A DNA stretch of 64,000 bases from Phycisphaerae bacterium (GTDB lineage: Bacteria; Planctomycetota; Phycisphaerae; Phycisphaerales; SM1A02), in the NCBI GenBank assembly GCA_016873335.1, contig VGXN01000001.1:26681-90680 (forward strand), read 5' to 3'. The stretch's first letter is position 1. The number at the start of each line of letters is the position of its first letter. The notes beneath the pieces were generated by a model. The model saw nothing but the letters and a program-made list of their open reading frames with translations, was not told the DNA's origin and ran no database searches. This document shows, piece after piece, positions 1 to 8,692 of the stretch. The position numbers and the translations under genes are program-made.

Positions 1-354
1 ATTGTGGCCGTGAACCCGGGGCTCTCACCCCAGTCGCTGCGCGTTGGGCAGAAGATCAATCTGCCTTCGAAGGCCGGTTCGCCCGCGGAGAAGTTGGCGG
101 GTGGAAACACGAAAGCGAAGTCAGCCAAGTCGGCAGCATCCTCCGATTCCGCAGGATCGGATGCGACCGGCGCTGGTTCGCAGCACGTTGTGGCGGCGGG
201 TGAAACGCTCGCGTCCATCGCGGCGAAGGCATACGGCAGCGGATCGTCCGCGAATTGGAAGCGCATCTATGACGCCAACAAGGGCGTGATCGGGGCGAAT
301 CCAAGCGCACTCAAGGTGGGCATGAAGTTGGTCATCCCGGCGCGGCAGGGCTGA
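1..354 (+). CDS. LysM-domain protein, 5' truncated by window edge
   Basis: Ends of two LysM-like units: 'VNPGLSPQSLRVGQKINLP' and 'HVVAAGETLASIAAKAYGSG...WKRIYDANKGVIGANPSALKVGMKLVIP'; frame open to the left edge. Confidence 0.8.
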   Translation: MVAVNPGLSPQSLRVGQKINLPSKAGSPAEKLAGGNTKAKSAKSAASSDSAGSDATGAGSQHVVAAGETLASIAAKAYGSGSSANWKRIYDANKGVIGANPSALKVGMKLVIPARQG

Positions 355-389
355 GCGCCGTTCAAGCGTTTGGTGATGTTCGTGAAGGA

Positions 390-417
390 CCCCCGCCCCT
401 CGCAGGGCGGGGGTTTT
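390..417 (+). terminator. Rho-independent terminator after the LysM gene
   Basis: CCCCCGCCC-CTCGCA-GGGCGGGGG-TTTT, perfect 9-bp stem plus T-run. Confidence 0.85.
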
Positions 418-463
418 CATTCGGCAACCTCGTGCACTCGGCTGCTATCGTGCGCGTCCTCCA

Positions 464-1486
464 ATGACCTACAAGGCAGTTCTCATTCCTGGTGACGGCA
501 TCGGTCCTGAAGTGGCGGATGCGGTCGTGTCGATCCTCGCCGCGGCATCGGCGCCCATCGAGTGGATTCCACGGCTTGCAGGAGTCGCGGCGCTCGAAGC
601 GGGCGCCAAGGAACTCCTCCCGCCCGAGACGGTCTCGGCGGTGAAGGAGCACAAGTACGCGCTCAAGGGTCCCTGCACAACCCCGGTGGGTGGTGGGTTC
701 TCGTCGGTGAATGTGGCGCTGCGAAAGACACTCGACCTGTACGGTGCCGTTCGCCCCGTGCGTTCGCTGCCTGGCGTCAAGACGCGCTTCGACGGCGTCG
801 ATCTTGTCGTTGTCCGCGAGAACACCGAAGGTTTGTATGCGGGCATCGAGAACGAGATCGCGCGCGGTGTCGTCACGAGCGTGAAGGTCGCCACGCGCGA
901 GGCGTGTACGCGCATCGCCGAGTTCGCGTTCCGCTATGCAGTGCACCGCAAGCGCCGCAAGGTGTCGGTGTTCCACAAGGCGAACATCATGAAGCTGTCG
1001 GATGGGATGTTCATCCGCTGTGCCCGCGAGGTGCGCGAGGCGAAGTTCCCGCAGCTTGAGTATGAGGAGCTCATCATCGATGCGGCATGCATGAAGTTGG
1101 TGCAGGAACCGACGCGTTTCGATGTGCTGCTGATGGAGAACCTGTACGGCGATGTCATCAGCGACCTGTGCGCGGGGCTTGTGGGTGGACTCGGTGCCGT
1201 GCCCGGCGCCAACTATGGCGAGGCGGGGTCGGTCTTTGAAGCTGTGCATGGCAGCGCTCCGGACATTGCGGGCAAGGGCATCGCCAATCCGCTCGCGCTC
1301 ACCATGAGTGCGGTGATGATGCTCAATCACATTTCGGAGACGCACAACGATGCGGCGCTCGCAGCCACAGCGAAGCGCATCCGCGAGGCGTATGACCGTG
1401 CACTTCTCGATGGGTGCAAGACGGGGGACCTCGGCGGAACCCTGAACACCAAGCAGTTTGCGCAGGCCGTCATCGATCGTCTCTGA
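464..1486 (+). CDS. Isocitrate/isopropylmalate dehydrogenase family protein (probably NAD-dependent isocitrate dehydrogenase type)
   Basis: 'LIPGDGIGPEV', 'VVVRENTEGLYAGIE', 'NLYGDVISDLCAGLVGGLGAVPGAN', 'FEAVHGSAPDIAGKGIANP'. Confidence 0.9.
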   Translation: MTYKAVLIPGDGIGPEVADAVVSILAAASAPIEWIPRLAGVAALEAGAKELLPPETVSAVKEHKYALKGPCTTPVGGGFSSVNVALRKTLDLYGAVRPVRSLPGVKTRFDGVDLVVVRENTEGLYAGIENEIARGVVTSVKVATREACTRIAEFAFRYAVHRKRRKVSVFHKANIMKLSDGMFIRCAREVREAKFPQLEYEELIIDAACMKLVQEPTRFDVLLMENLYGDVISDLCAGLVGGLGAVPGANYGEAGSVFEAVHGSAPDIAGKGIANPLALTMSAVMMLNHISETHNDAALAATAKRIREAYDRALLDGCKTGDLGGTLNTKQFAQAVIDRL

Positions 1487-1541
1487 CGCGCACCCGCGTT
1501 CTTCTCACAAGGCCTTGCGCACCGGCCCGATCTTGGAACTC

Positions 1542-2519
1542 TCACGGGTCGAGAAAGCCCATGAGCGCTTGCTGTGTGGCGGCAGGGGCGTCATGAAAGA
1601 TCACATGCCCCGCCTCGGGCAGGATCAATCCCTCGGCGCCGCGGATGCCCCGCACATACGGCTGCAGCAGGGACGGATCAGTGATTTGGTCCTGTGCGCC
1701 GAAGATCACCAGAGTCGGTGCGCTGATTGCCGCAAGCCTTGAGGCGTTGCCGTCGAGCAGGAAGGGACGGATCGACTCGACCATGGCAGCGAGCATCGCC
1801 CGTCGCTCCACCGCACGCGCGACCAGGAATCGCCGAAACGGCGCAGGGACTGGCGGTGGGTTCACAAAGCAAAGCCCGAGGATCCGATCAAAGTCCGCGT
1901 CACTGGAAATGTCGAGCGGGTTGCCGCCATCCGCAACCTCCCGCATGAACGGATTGATCTTCGGGGGCAGCAGCCCTGCGGGCGATTCAAGCACCAGTCG
2001 ACGAACGGACTTGGGGTACGCCGCCGCATACGCCGCCGCGAGCGCGCCGCCCATCGATTCGCCGACGACATCCACTCTGCCGAGATTCGTGGCGACACGG
2101 AACGCCTCGATCCATTGGATGTAGCCATCCGCATCGAGCGGCTTGGCACCCGGCGGGAAAGGGTTGTCGCCAAACCCAGGCAGATCGGGCGCCACAACGC
2201 GGCGCGACGGCGCCAGCCAGCGCATCTGCCCCATCATGGCTTCCTTGCTCGTTCCCCAGCCATGCAGCAGCAGAACGGGAGCGCGTTCCATCTCCAGTGG
2301 ATCGTTCTGCCCGCCGCCCGACAGGAAGGGGACGGTCTGACCGTCCACAGTGATGTGCTCGAGTCGCAGCCCAGACACGCTGCGCCCGATGGCAGAGACA
2401 ACGGTGTGGAACCCAGTCGGCCAGTTCCACAGCACCACCAGACCGATGCAGATCCACGCGATCAGCACCAGCATGGTGATCAAGGTGCGGCGAAGAAGGA
2501 CCAAGAGCGTTCCGCTCAT
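1542..2519 (-). CDS. Alpha/beta hydrolase with N-terminal membrane anchor
   Basis: 'LLLHGWGTSKEAMMGQM', nucleophile elbow 'VVGESMGGALAAAYA', 'APTLVIFGAQDQI', 'AGHVIF'. Start taken at MSGTLLVLL rather than the ORF-track start at 2579. Confidence 0.8.
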   Translation of the reverse strand: MSGTLLVLLRRTLITMLVLIAWICIGLVVLWNWPTGFHTVVSAIGRSVSGLRLEHITVDGQTVPFLSGGGQNDPLEMERAPVLLLHGWGTSKEAMMGQMRWLAPSRRVVAPDLPGFGDNPFPPGAKPLDADGYIQWIEAFRVATNLGRVDVVGESMGGALAAAYAAAYPKSVRRLVLESPAGLLPPKINPFMREVADGGNPLDISSDADFDRILGLCFVNPPPVPAPFRRFLVARAVERRAMLAAMVESIRPFLLDGNASRLAAISAPTLVIFGAQDQITDPSLLQPYVRGIRGAEGLILPEAGHVIFHDAPAATQQALMGFLDP

Positions 2520-3397
2520 GTGCGGTTCTTTCGGGGCGATGCCCTGGCCGAGTCGGTCGCAGCGGGCTTCCCCCACCAATCACTGCGCAGGGGTGCGAGC
2601 AGTTGTTCAACATGTGCACGGCCCGCGGCATCACTGCCCACGCCTGCACAGTGCGCCGCGGCGGCGAGGATTGTCCCTGGCAGTGGCGACTCAACATCCA
2701 CTCGCTTGCGCTGAAGCGGGTGGAGAAACCCAATGCGCCACGCATGCAGAAGAAGCGGTGGAGCATTCGGAACTCCGCGCGCTGCGCTCGTGTTGGGAGG
2801 CAGCAGGGCGCGGTACACACGGTCGCCCTCGACGGGTGCACCGAGCCACGCAAGGTGCGCGCGGATCTGATGAAGCCGTCCCGTTTCAATCGCGCAGGCG
2901 ACCAGCGCACTGCCACTCGCCGCAGCGACCACGCGCCAGTGGGTCACCGCGGCAAGTCCGCCACGCTGTGGAACGCTGATCTTCAGATCACCGCGGCGCA
3001 CCTCCGCAAGGGGCTCCTGACATGTGCCGTGCGTTCCCGGCAGCCTTCCCTTCACGATGGCGAGATATGCCTTGGCAACGGAACGCGCCTCGAACTGCGC
3101 GCGCAGCGAGTCGTAGGCAGCTGCAGTTCGGGCAATGAGCACCACGCCTGATGTCTCGCGGTCGAGCCGGTGCAGGAGCCCCCAGTCGCGCTGCGCCCCG
3201 AGCGAGGTGAGTGCGCTTCCATCGACTGCGAACGCGCCGTTCAAGAGCGAGTCATTTGCATGCCCGAGCCCTGGCAGGGTGACCGTCCCCGCGGGTTTCT
3301 CGACAGCGAGCAGGGCATCGTCCCGCAGCAGCACCGCGCATGGAACGGCGGGGTTGGCGGCGGGCGCATGATCCACGCTTAGCATCCTAGGCTTCAC
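2516..3397 (-). CDS. RluA-family RNA pseudouridine synthase
   Basis: 'LHRLDRETSGVVLIARTAAAYDSLRAQFEARSVAKAYLAIVKG' and 'ETGRLHQIRAHLAWLGAPVEGDRVY'. Confidence 0.9.
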   Translation of the reverse strand: MKPRMLSVDHAPAANPAVPCAVLLRDDALLAVEKPAGTVTLPGLGHANDSLLNGAFAVDGSALTSLGAQRDWGLLHRLDRETSGVVLIARTAAAYDSLRAQFEARSVAKAYLAIVKGRLPGTHGTCQEPLAEVRRGDLKISVPQRGGLAAVTHWRVVAAASGSALVACAIETGRLHQIRAHLAWLGAPVEGDRVYRALLPPNTSAARGVPNAPPLLLHAWRIGFLHPLQRKRVDVESPLPGTILAAAAHCAGVGSDAAGRAHVEQLLAPLRSDWWGKPAATDSARASPRKNRT

Positions 3398-3415
3398 CGA
3401 AAGGGCGTCGTTCCC

Positions 3416-4624
3416 ATGTCAGCCACACCGCACACCATGCACGGTCCAAGCGCGCGGCTCGCGCCCTTTGGCGAGTCGATCTTCACCACCATGAGCCGCC
3501 TCGCTGTTGAGCACAAGGCGGTCAATCTTGGTCAAGGATTCCCCGACTTCGACGGTCCCGACTTCGTGAAGCAGGCGGCGCAGCGCGCCATCGCCGAGGG
3601 GCATGGTCAGTACGCGCGCGCGTTTGGACTTCCAGAGACCAACCGCGCGATCGCTGCGGCGGCGCAGCGAACCTGCGGATTCGAGGCGGATCCTGAGCGC
3701 GAGGTCACCGTGACTGCGGGATGTACCGAAGCGATCGCCGCATGTTTGCTCGGTCTGCTCTCGCCGGGCGATGAGGTCGTTCTCCTCGATCCCTCCTACG
3801 ACTCCTACGCGGCGTGCGTGGCGATGGCGGGGGGCGTGGCGCGGCGTGTACGGCTCGAAGGTCCGGACTTCCGCATCACCCGCGCAACGCTCGCGCCAGC
3901 GTTCTCGAGCCGCACCAAGGCGATCCTCTTGAACTCGCCGCACAACCCAAGCGGGCGAATGTTCGATGATGCCGAGTATGCGATCGTCGCTGAACTCGCG
4001 GATCAGCACGATGCGATCATCCTTTCCGATGAGGTCTACGACGCGATCACCTACGCGCGGCCGCACCGATCCATCGCACAGATCCCGGGCGTGCGGGAAC
4101 GCGCCGTCATTCTCGGCAGTTTGGGCAAGACGTTCTCGCTGACGGGCTGGAAGATCGGCTGGGCGATCGCGCCTCCCGCCATCACCGCCGGCATCCGCTG
4201 TGCGCACCAGTTCCTCACCTTCTGCGCCGCCACGCCGCTGCAGCGAGCCGCCGCAGATGCGCTCAGCTCGGTGTGCCGCGATGACAGCTACCTCAAGCAA
4301 CTGCACTCGGAGTACACCGCTCGTCGCAATCGGATGCTCGACATCCTCAACGAGGCGGGGTTCCGCTGCGTGGAGCCGGAGGGTTCGTACTTCATCCTTG
4401 TCGACGCGGTGGAGGCTGGTTTCCCCGACGATGTCACCGCAGCACGCCGACTTGTGGTGGAGGCGGGAGTCGCAGCCATCCCGTCGAGCCACTTTTATGA
4501 CCCCGCACATCCCGATCACCGTTGGCTTCGCTTCGCCTTCTGCAAGCGGGAATCGACGATGCTTGAGGCGCGCCGTCGCCTTCTGGCGAATCCACCGCGC
4601 CGGTTGGCGGAACGGGCAGTCTGA
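3416..4624 (+). CDS. PLP-dependent aminotransferase class I/II
   Basis: 'NLGQGFPDFDGP', 'LNSPHNPSGRMF', 'ILSDEVYDAITY', 'LGSLGKTFSLTGWKIGWAIAP' (PLP lysine motif). Confidence 0.9.
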   Translation: MSATPHTMHGPSARLAPFGESIFTTMSRLAVEHKAVNLGQGFPDFDGPDFVKQAAQRAIAEGHGQYARAFGLPETNRAIAAAAQRTCGFEADPEREVTVTAGCTEAIAACLLGLLSPGDEVVLLDPSYDSYAACVAMAGGVARRVRLEGPDFRITRATLAPAFSSRTKAILLNSPHNPSGRMFDDAEYAIVAELADQHDAIILSDEVYDAITYARPHRSIAQIPGVRERAVILGSLGKTFSLTGWKIGWAIAPPAITAGIRCAHQFLTFCAATPLQRAAADALSSVCRDDSYLKQLHSEYTARRNRMLDILNEAGFRCVEPEGSYFILVDAVEAGFPDDVTAARRLVVEAGVAAIPSSHFYDPAHPDHRWLRFAFCKRESTMLEARRRLLANPPRRLAERAV

Positions 4625-4642
4625 TGTAGGATCTCCCCCCCT

Positions 4643-4960
4643 ATGTACGCGATCATCGAAGACAGCGGAACGCAGATCATGGTGCACAAGGACGATGTCA
4701 TTGACATCGACCTTCGGAAAATCCCGGAGGGATCGACCACCGTGACTTTCGACAAGGTGCTCGCCGTTGGTGCGAAGGACGGCACCGCCGCTCGCATCGG
4801 CACGCCCTATCTCGCCAAGGCAACGGTCACGGCTGAAGTCGTTGGCGGTTCTTCCGAGAAGACCACGCTGAACAAGTATTCGCGCCGCAAGGGGTACCGC
4901 CGCCACAAGGGACACACGCAAAAGCGGGTCCAGGTGCGCGTCACAGACATCGCCGCGTGA
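4643..4960 (+). CDS. rplU: 50S ribosomal protein L21
   Basis: 'MYAIIEDSGTQIMV...GDxIDIDL', 'DKVLAVG', 'VGTPYLAKATVTAEVV' and basic tail 'SRRKGYRRHKGHTQKRVQVRVTDI'. Confidence 0.88.
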   Translation: MYAIIEDSGTQIMVHKDDVIDIDLRKIPEGSTTVTFDKVLAVGAKDGTAARIGTPYLAKATVTAEVVGGSSEKTTLNKYSRRKGYRRHKGHTQKRVQVRVTDIAA

Positions 4961-4975
4961 GCACTCGTCGCGGGC

Positions 4976-6040
4976 TTATGCCTGCGAAAGCACTTCCATC
5001 ATCGCTTGGGGGGATTCCGCCTCCCCCGTGAGTGCGCTCAGGCACGCAGCCTCCATCACGGCTCGGACGCGCTGCAGCAGCAGTGGCGGCAGTCCGGCCG
5101 CAAGCGGGGGAGTCAACGCAGCGCTCAGCAGTGCGGATGGTGCCGAATCCTCGCCATCAGCACAACTTGGCGCTGGCGTCTCCAGAACCTCATTCGTTGG
5201 GCTGCGCCACTCCATGTGCTGATCGTCCACGAAGATCGCACCGACCGACCCGCTGACAAGCGCACACCGCCGCCAGTGCCAATGTCGATTCGAGGCGGTG
5301 AGTGATGCGGTCCTTCCATCGGTGAATGCGCATGTCACCGCGATCGATCCCTCCCACAGACGAAACAGGCGCGAACTTGCATCGGGCTGTGATTCATGGG
5401 AGCGGTGCAGGCGTTCCGCTGTGCTCGCTGCACTGACACGCTCGGGCATTCCAAGCCACTGCACCAACAGAATGGAAACCTCCTGCAGCCGCGCCAACAG
5501 CGACCCGCAGTTGCTCGGTGCCACGGACGCTGCATGCAACAGTTCGGGCGCCGCACCCTGCGAGATGAACTCACTTGCCTGCGCGAATGATCCTTCGTGA
5601 GGGAACCCCGGCAGCGGCATCTCGATGGTGCGCTGCACTTCGCGACCGGTATGTCGCATCCACGGCTCGGTGGTGAAGAGCACGCTTGCGTGGCTTGCGA
5701 GCGCGTACTCCTCGTCGGCGTTCCCAAAGCCAACATGCAGGATCGGCATCTGCGAATGCTCCGCGCAGAAACTTCGCAGGTCGCCCGCGGATGCGCTGGC
5801 CGCACCGAGCGCATCGCGGACAGCGCGAAGAGGCGATCCGATACGGACCGATCCAGCCGGGCGCCTGCGAAGTCCGCGGACAACCCAGTCGGGGAGCGCT
5901 TCCCTCGACCACACGCCAAGCAAGGGCCCCTGCAGATCTTCTGCCGACTCGCTTTCAAGGTTTGAACGCGTCTTGCTCATGATCAGGGGAGCACCCGCCA
6001 TCACGATAGAGGCGGCTGGATGCTCTCGCATTCCGGCCAC
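4976..6040 (-). CDS. Hypothetical protein, function not recognised
   Basis: 354-aa ORF between rplU and rnpB. Possible alternative start at MSKTRSNLES (5980). Contains 'PILHVGFGNADEEYALASHASVLFTTEPWMRHTGREV', loosely reminiscent of oxidoreductase-like proteins but not assignable by eye. Confidence 0.6.
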   Translation of the reverse strand: MAGMREHPAASIVMAGAPLIMSKTRSNLESESAEDLQGPLLGVWSREALPDWVVRGLRRRPAGSVRIGSPLRAVRDALGAASASAGDLRSFCAEHSQMPILHVGFGNADEEYALASHASVLFTTEPWMRHTGREVQRTIEMPLPGFPHEGSFAQASEFISQGAAPELLHAASVAPSNCGSLLARLQEVSILLVQWLGMPERVSAASTAERLHRSHESQPDASSRLFRLWEGSIAVTCAFTDGRTASLTASNRHWHWRRCALVSGSVGAIFVDDQHMEWRSPTNEVLETPAPSCADGEDSAPSALLSAALTPPLAAGLPPLLLQRVRAVMEAACLSALTGEAESPQAMMEVLSQA

Positions 6041-6057
6041 GGCCGAGTTACGATGCC

Positions 6058-6427
6058 TGGGTGGTCAGGCAATCGCCCTCGGGATCTCCCCGAGCGAGGA
6101 AAGTCCGAACACGACAGGACACGGTGGTGGCTAACAGCCACCAGCCTCAGCGCAGGCTCGGGACAGTGCCACAGAAAACAGACCGCCGAGGCATCTGCCT
6201 CGGTAAGGGTGAAAAGGTGCGGTAAGAGCGCACCGCCTTCTCGGTGACGAGAAGGGCACGGCAAACCCCACCGCGTGCAAGCGCAAGCAGTCCTCCGGCG
6301 GATTTTTCCGCCAGCCGCTGTCCGCGGCATGAGGACGGGTCGCGTGCTTTGAGTCCAGCGGCAACGCTGGTCCAGAGAGAAATGATTGCCGCCCGCAAGG
6401 GAACAGAATTCGGCTTACGACCACACG
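6058..6427 (+). ncRNA. rnpB: RNase P RNA, bacterial class A-like
   Basis: Conserved 'GAGGAAAGTCCGAACAC', 'ACAGAAAACAGACCGCC', 'GGTAAGGGTGAAAAGGTGCGGTAAGAGCGCACCG', 'GAACAGAATTCGGCTTACGACCAC'; P1 pairing GTGGTC (6061-6066) with GACCAC (6419-6424). Confidence 0.95.
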
Positions 6428-6432
6428 CGCGG

Positions 6433-6470
6433 GGCGGATCTCCGAAAGGGGATCCGCCTCACCTTTTTTG
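6433..6470 (+). terminator. Rho-independent terminator of rnpB
   Basis: GGCGGATCtCC-GAAA-GGgGATCCGCC followed by TCACCTTTTTT. Confidence 0.85.
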
Positions 6471-6612
6471 CGCGAGAAATATGCCGCCGATTTTCAGAGT
6501 CGAAAACGCATTTGCAAATCACTGCCAATGCAAGGCTTAGGCATGCCGAAGTGCTGGATGATTCTGCGATGACCTTGAATAGGCGGCGTACATCGGTAAA
6601 ATCGGGCAAGCC

Positions 6613-7194
6613 ATGAATTCGCCCACGAAATCCACCAGTTTGCAGGCATACACCCTGCTGCTGTACCGAAAGGCTGTGCACCCGGAGTTCTTTGCCATCG
6701 ACTCTCGCCGACGCATCGAGAACGGTCCGATCGAGGCGGAGGCGTGGATCTTCCGCGGTGGACAGGTGGTGCGTTTCCAGAAGGACAAGATGTGCGTCTG
6801 TGAGATCGTGACGGACAACCCGAGCGCACTGCCCGAGCGCGGGCTCACCAAGAACATGCTGTGCGCGGGCGAGCATGAACATGAAGAGACGCTGTCCGAA
6901 AATCTGGTCTTCATGACGTCTGTGCAGACCGAAACGCTGGCCGACCATCTCTATATCGGCACGTACCGCGAGATGATGGCCCATGCCAAGGACAACGGGT
7001 CACTCTCCGTACAGTGGGACGATGCCACGACCGGCAAGCCAAACCTCTCGCTGGTTGATCTGCAGCGCTTCCGCGCGGAGATCCATGTGCAGGGCTGGCA
7101 TCTGCGAAGCGACTGTGGGCTGGTGCTGCGAACGCAGTCCATGTTCCAGTTGAACGATCCCGCCGCCAAGGGCGCGCAGCGCGAAACGCGGTGA
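6613..7194 (+). CDS. Conserved-looking hypothetical protein
   Basis: 193-aa ORF; stop overlaps the start of the downstream uracil-DNA glycosylase (7191-7194). No recognised domain. Confidence 0.7.
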   Translation: MNSPTKSTSLQAYTLLLYRKAVHPEFFAIDSRRRIENGPIEAEAWIFRGGQVVRFQKDKMCVCEIVTDNPSALPERGLTKNMLCAGEHEHEETLSENLVFMTSVQTETLADHLYIGTYREMMAHAKDNGSLSVQWDDATTGKPNLSLVDLQRFRAEIHVQGWHLRSDCGLVLRTQSMFQLNDPAAKGAQRETR

Positions 7195-7979
7195 CCGCAC
7201 CGACGCGCAGTGGTTCGGGGGACGCGGATACGAATCCCGATCGCACTGCTGCCTCTGCCCACCGGGCGTGCGTGGAGGCAGACCGCCTGATGGGGGTGGT
7301 GGATGTGCCCCTTGGACGCTGGTATCCACCGAAGCGTTCAACATCGGTCTCGGAGCCCGCTCCGCTGCCACACGACAGGCGTGCGAAGTGCGCTGCCATG
7401 CTTGCGGAACTGCGCGAGCGGCACGACCGGGAGTGTCCGCACTGCACCACTGCCACGGCGCATCAGCGCACGGTGTTTGGGGAGGGCGATCCCTGTGCAC
7501 GCCTGATGTTCGTGGGAGAAGCGCCCGGCGAAACCGAAGACACGCTTGGTCGTCCCTTTGTCGGCAAGGCAGGGCGGAAGCTCGACGAGATGATTCAGGC
7601 GATCGGGCTGCGACGCGAGGACTGCTACATCGCCAATGTGCTCAAGAGCCGCCCGCCCGAGAATCGTGCGCCGCTGCCGCTTGAAATCGAGCGCTGCAGT
7701 CCATACCTCGTGGAGCAGTTGCTGATCATTCGCCCACGGGTGATCATGACCCTTGGCGGTCCTGCCACCAAGATGCTCATGAACACGGATGTCGGGATCA
7801 TGAAACTGCGAGGCGAGTGGTCCCAGTGGGTCGCCCCGGCAGGCAGCCCGGTCCTGTCGATTCCGCTGATGCCTACATTCCATCCCGCCTATCTGCTCCG
7901 CAACTACACGCTCGAGACCCGTACGCAGGTGTGGTCGGACCTGAAGGCTGTCATGCATCGGCTGGCGGAATCCGCCTGA
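7191..7979 (+). CDS. Uracil-DNA glycosylase, family 4/5-like
   Basis: 'VFGEGDPCARLMFVGEAPGETEDTLGRPFVGKAGRKLDEMI', 'YIANVLKSRPPENRAP', 'TLGGPATKMLM', 'MPTFHPAYLLRN'. Confidence 0.9.
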   Translation: MTAPTRSGSGDADTNPDRTAASAHRACVEADRLMGVVDVPLGRWYPPKRSTSVSEPAPLPHDRRAKCAAMLAELRERHDRECPHCTTATAHQRTVFGEGDPCARLMFVGEAPGETEDTLGRPFVGKAGRKLDEMIQAIGLRREDCYIANVLKSRPPENRAPLPLEIERCSPYLVEQLLIIRPRVIMTLGGPATKMLMNTDVGIMKLRGEWSQWVAPAGSPVLSIPLMPTFHPAYLLRNYTLETRTQVWSDLKAVMHRLAESA

Positions 7980-8072
7980 CCAACCCTGGTGGTTCGGGAA
8001 AAAAACTGCGAGATTCTTCACTCCCTATCCGAACTCATTGCCGCTCGCTGCGTAGAGTTCGGTGGAAGCAGT

Positions 8073-8112
8073 AACCCCCACAACAGCAACCCCCACAACA
8101 GCAACCCCCACG
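8073..8112 (+). repeat. 15-nt tandem repeat AACCCCCACAACAGC, about 2.7 copies
   Basis: 8073-8087 and 8088-8102 identical, partial copy 8103-8110. Confidence 0.85.
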
Positions 8113-8114
8113 AG

Positions 8115-8156
8115 GAGCCCTGCCGCGTTGACTCTGCGGCGGGCTCTTTTTCTTTC
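8115..8156 (+). terminator. Rho-independent terminator
   Basis: GAGCCC(T)GCCGC ... GCGGCGGGCTC TTTTTCTTT. Confidence 0.85.
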
Positions 8157-8210
8157 TCGAAACTCCGCTTGATACCCGCCGAGAATCACCAAGGACGACT
8201 CCAAGCGGTC

Positions 8211-8687
8211 TTAGGGTGGACCGTCCGCCACACTGGGCTCGTTCATGCCTTTGGAATCGAGCAGGATTGTCACGGGACCATCGTTCACGAGAGCCACCTG
8301 CATCGACTCGCCGAAGCGACCGCGCGCCACCGGAAGACCGCCTGTCTCCACGAGTCCGCAGACGCGTTCATACAAGACACGCGCAGCAGCCGGATCTTCG
8401 GCTCGTGAGAAGCCAGGACGATTGCCCTTGGATGCATCGCCAAGAAGCGTGAACTGACTGATCAGCAGAACGCCCCCCGAAACATCGGCGACGCTCAGGT
8501 TCATCTTTCCATCCGCATCAGAAAAGATGCGCAGGGCGGCAAGCTTTCGGGCGATCCACTCCGCGTCGCGCTCCGAGTCCCCGCGTGCGACACCAAGCAG
8601 CACCAGAAGTCCGCGACCGATCGACCCGACCACCTCGCCGTTCACCTTCACGCTCGCCTCGGCGGCGCGTTGCACGACCGCGATCAT
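8211..8687 (-). CDS. dtd: D-aminoacyl-tRNA (D-tyrosyl-tRNA) deacylase
   Basis: 'MIAVVQRAAEASVKVNGEVVGSIGRGLLVLLGV', 'LLISQFTLLGDASKGNRPGFSRA', 'ESMQVALVNDGPVTILLDS'. Confidence 0.95.
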   Translation of the reverse strand: MIAVVQRAAEASVKVNGEVVGSIGRGLLVLLGVARGDSERDAEWIARKLAALRIFSDADGKMNLSVADVSGGVLLISQFTLLGDASKGNRPGFSRAEDPAAARVLYERVCGLVETGGLPVARGRFGESMQVALVNDGPVTILLDSKGMNEPSVADGPP

Positions 8688-8692
8688 GCGGT

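Noticed and set aside
6001-6424. Several short ORFs on both strands
   Set aside because: They lie within rnpB (RNase P RNA).
8073-8112. Tandem repeat considered as a mini-CRISPR or a leader peptide (HNSNPHNSNPH)
   Set aside because: Contiguous 15-nt units without spacers, so not CRISPR; downstream genes are on the opposite strand, so no attenuated operon follows.
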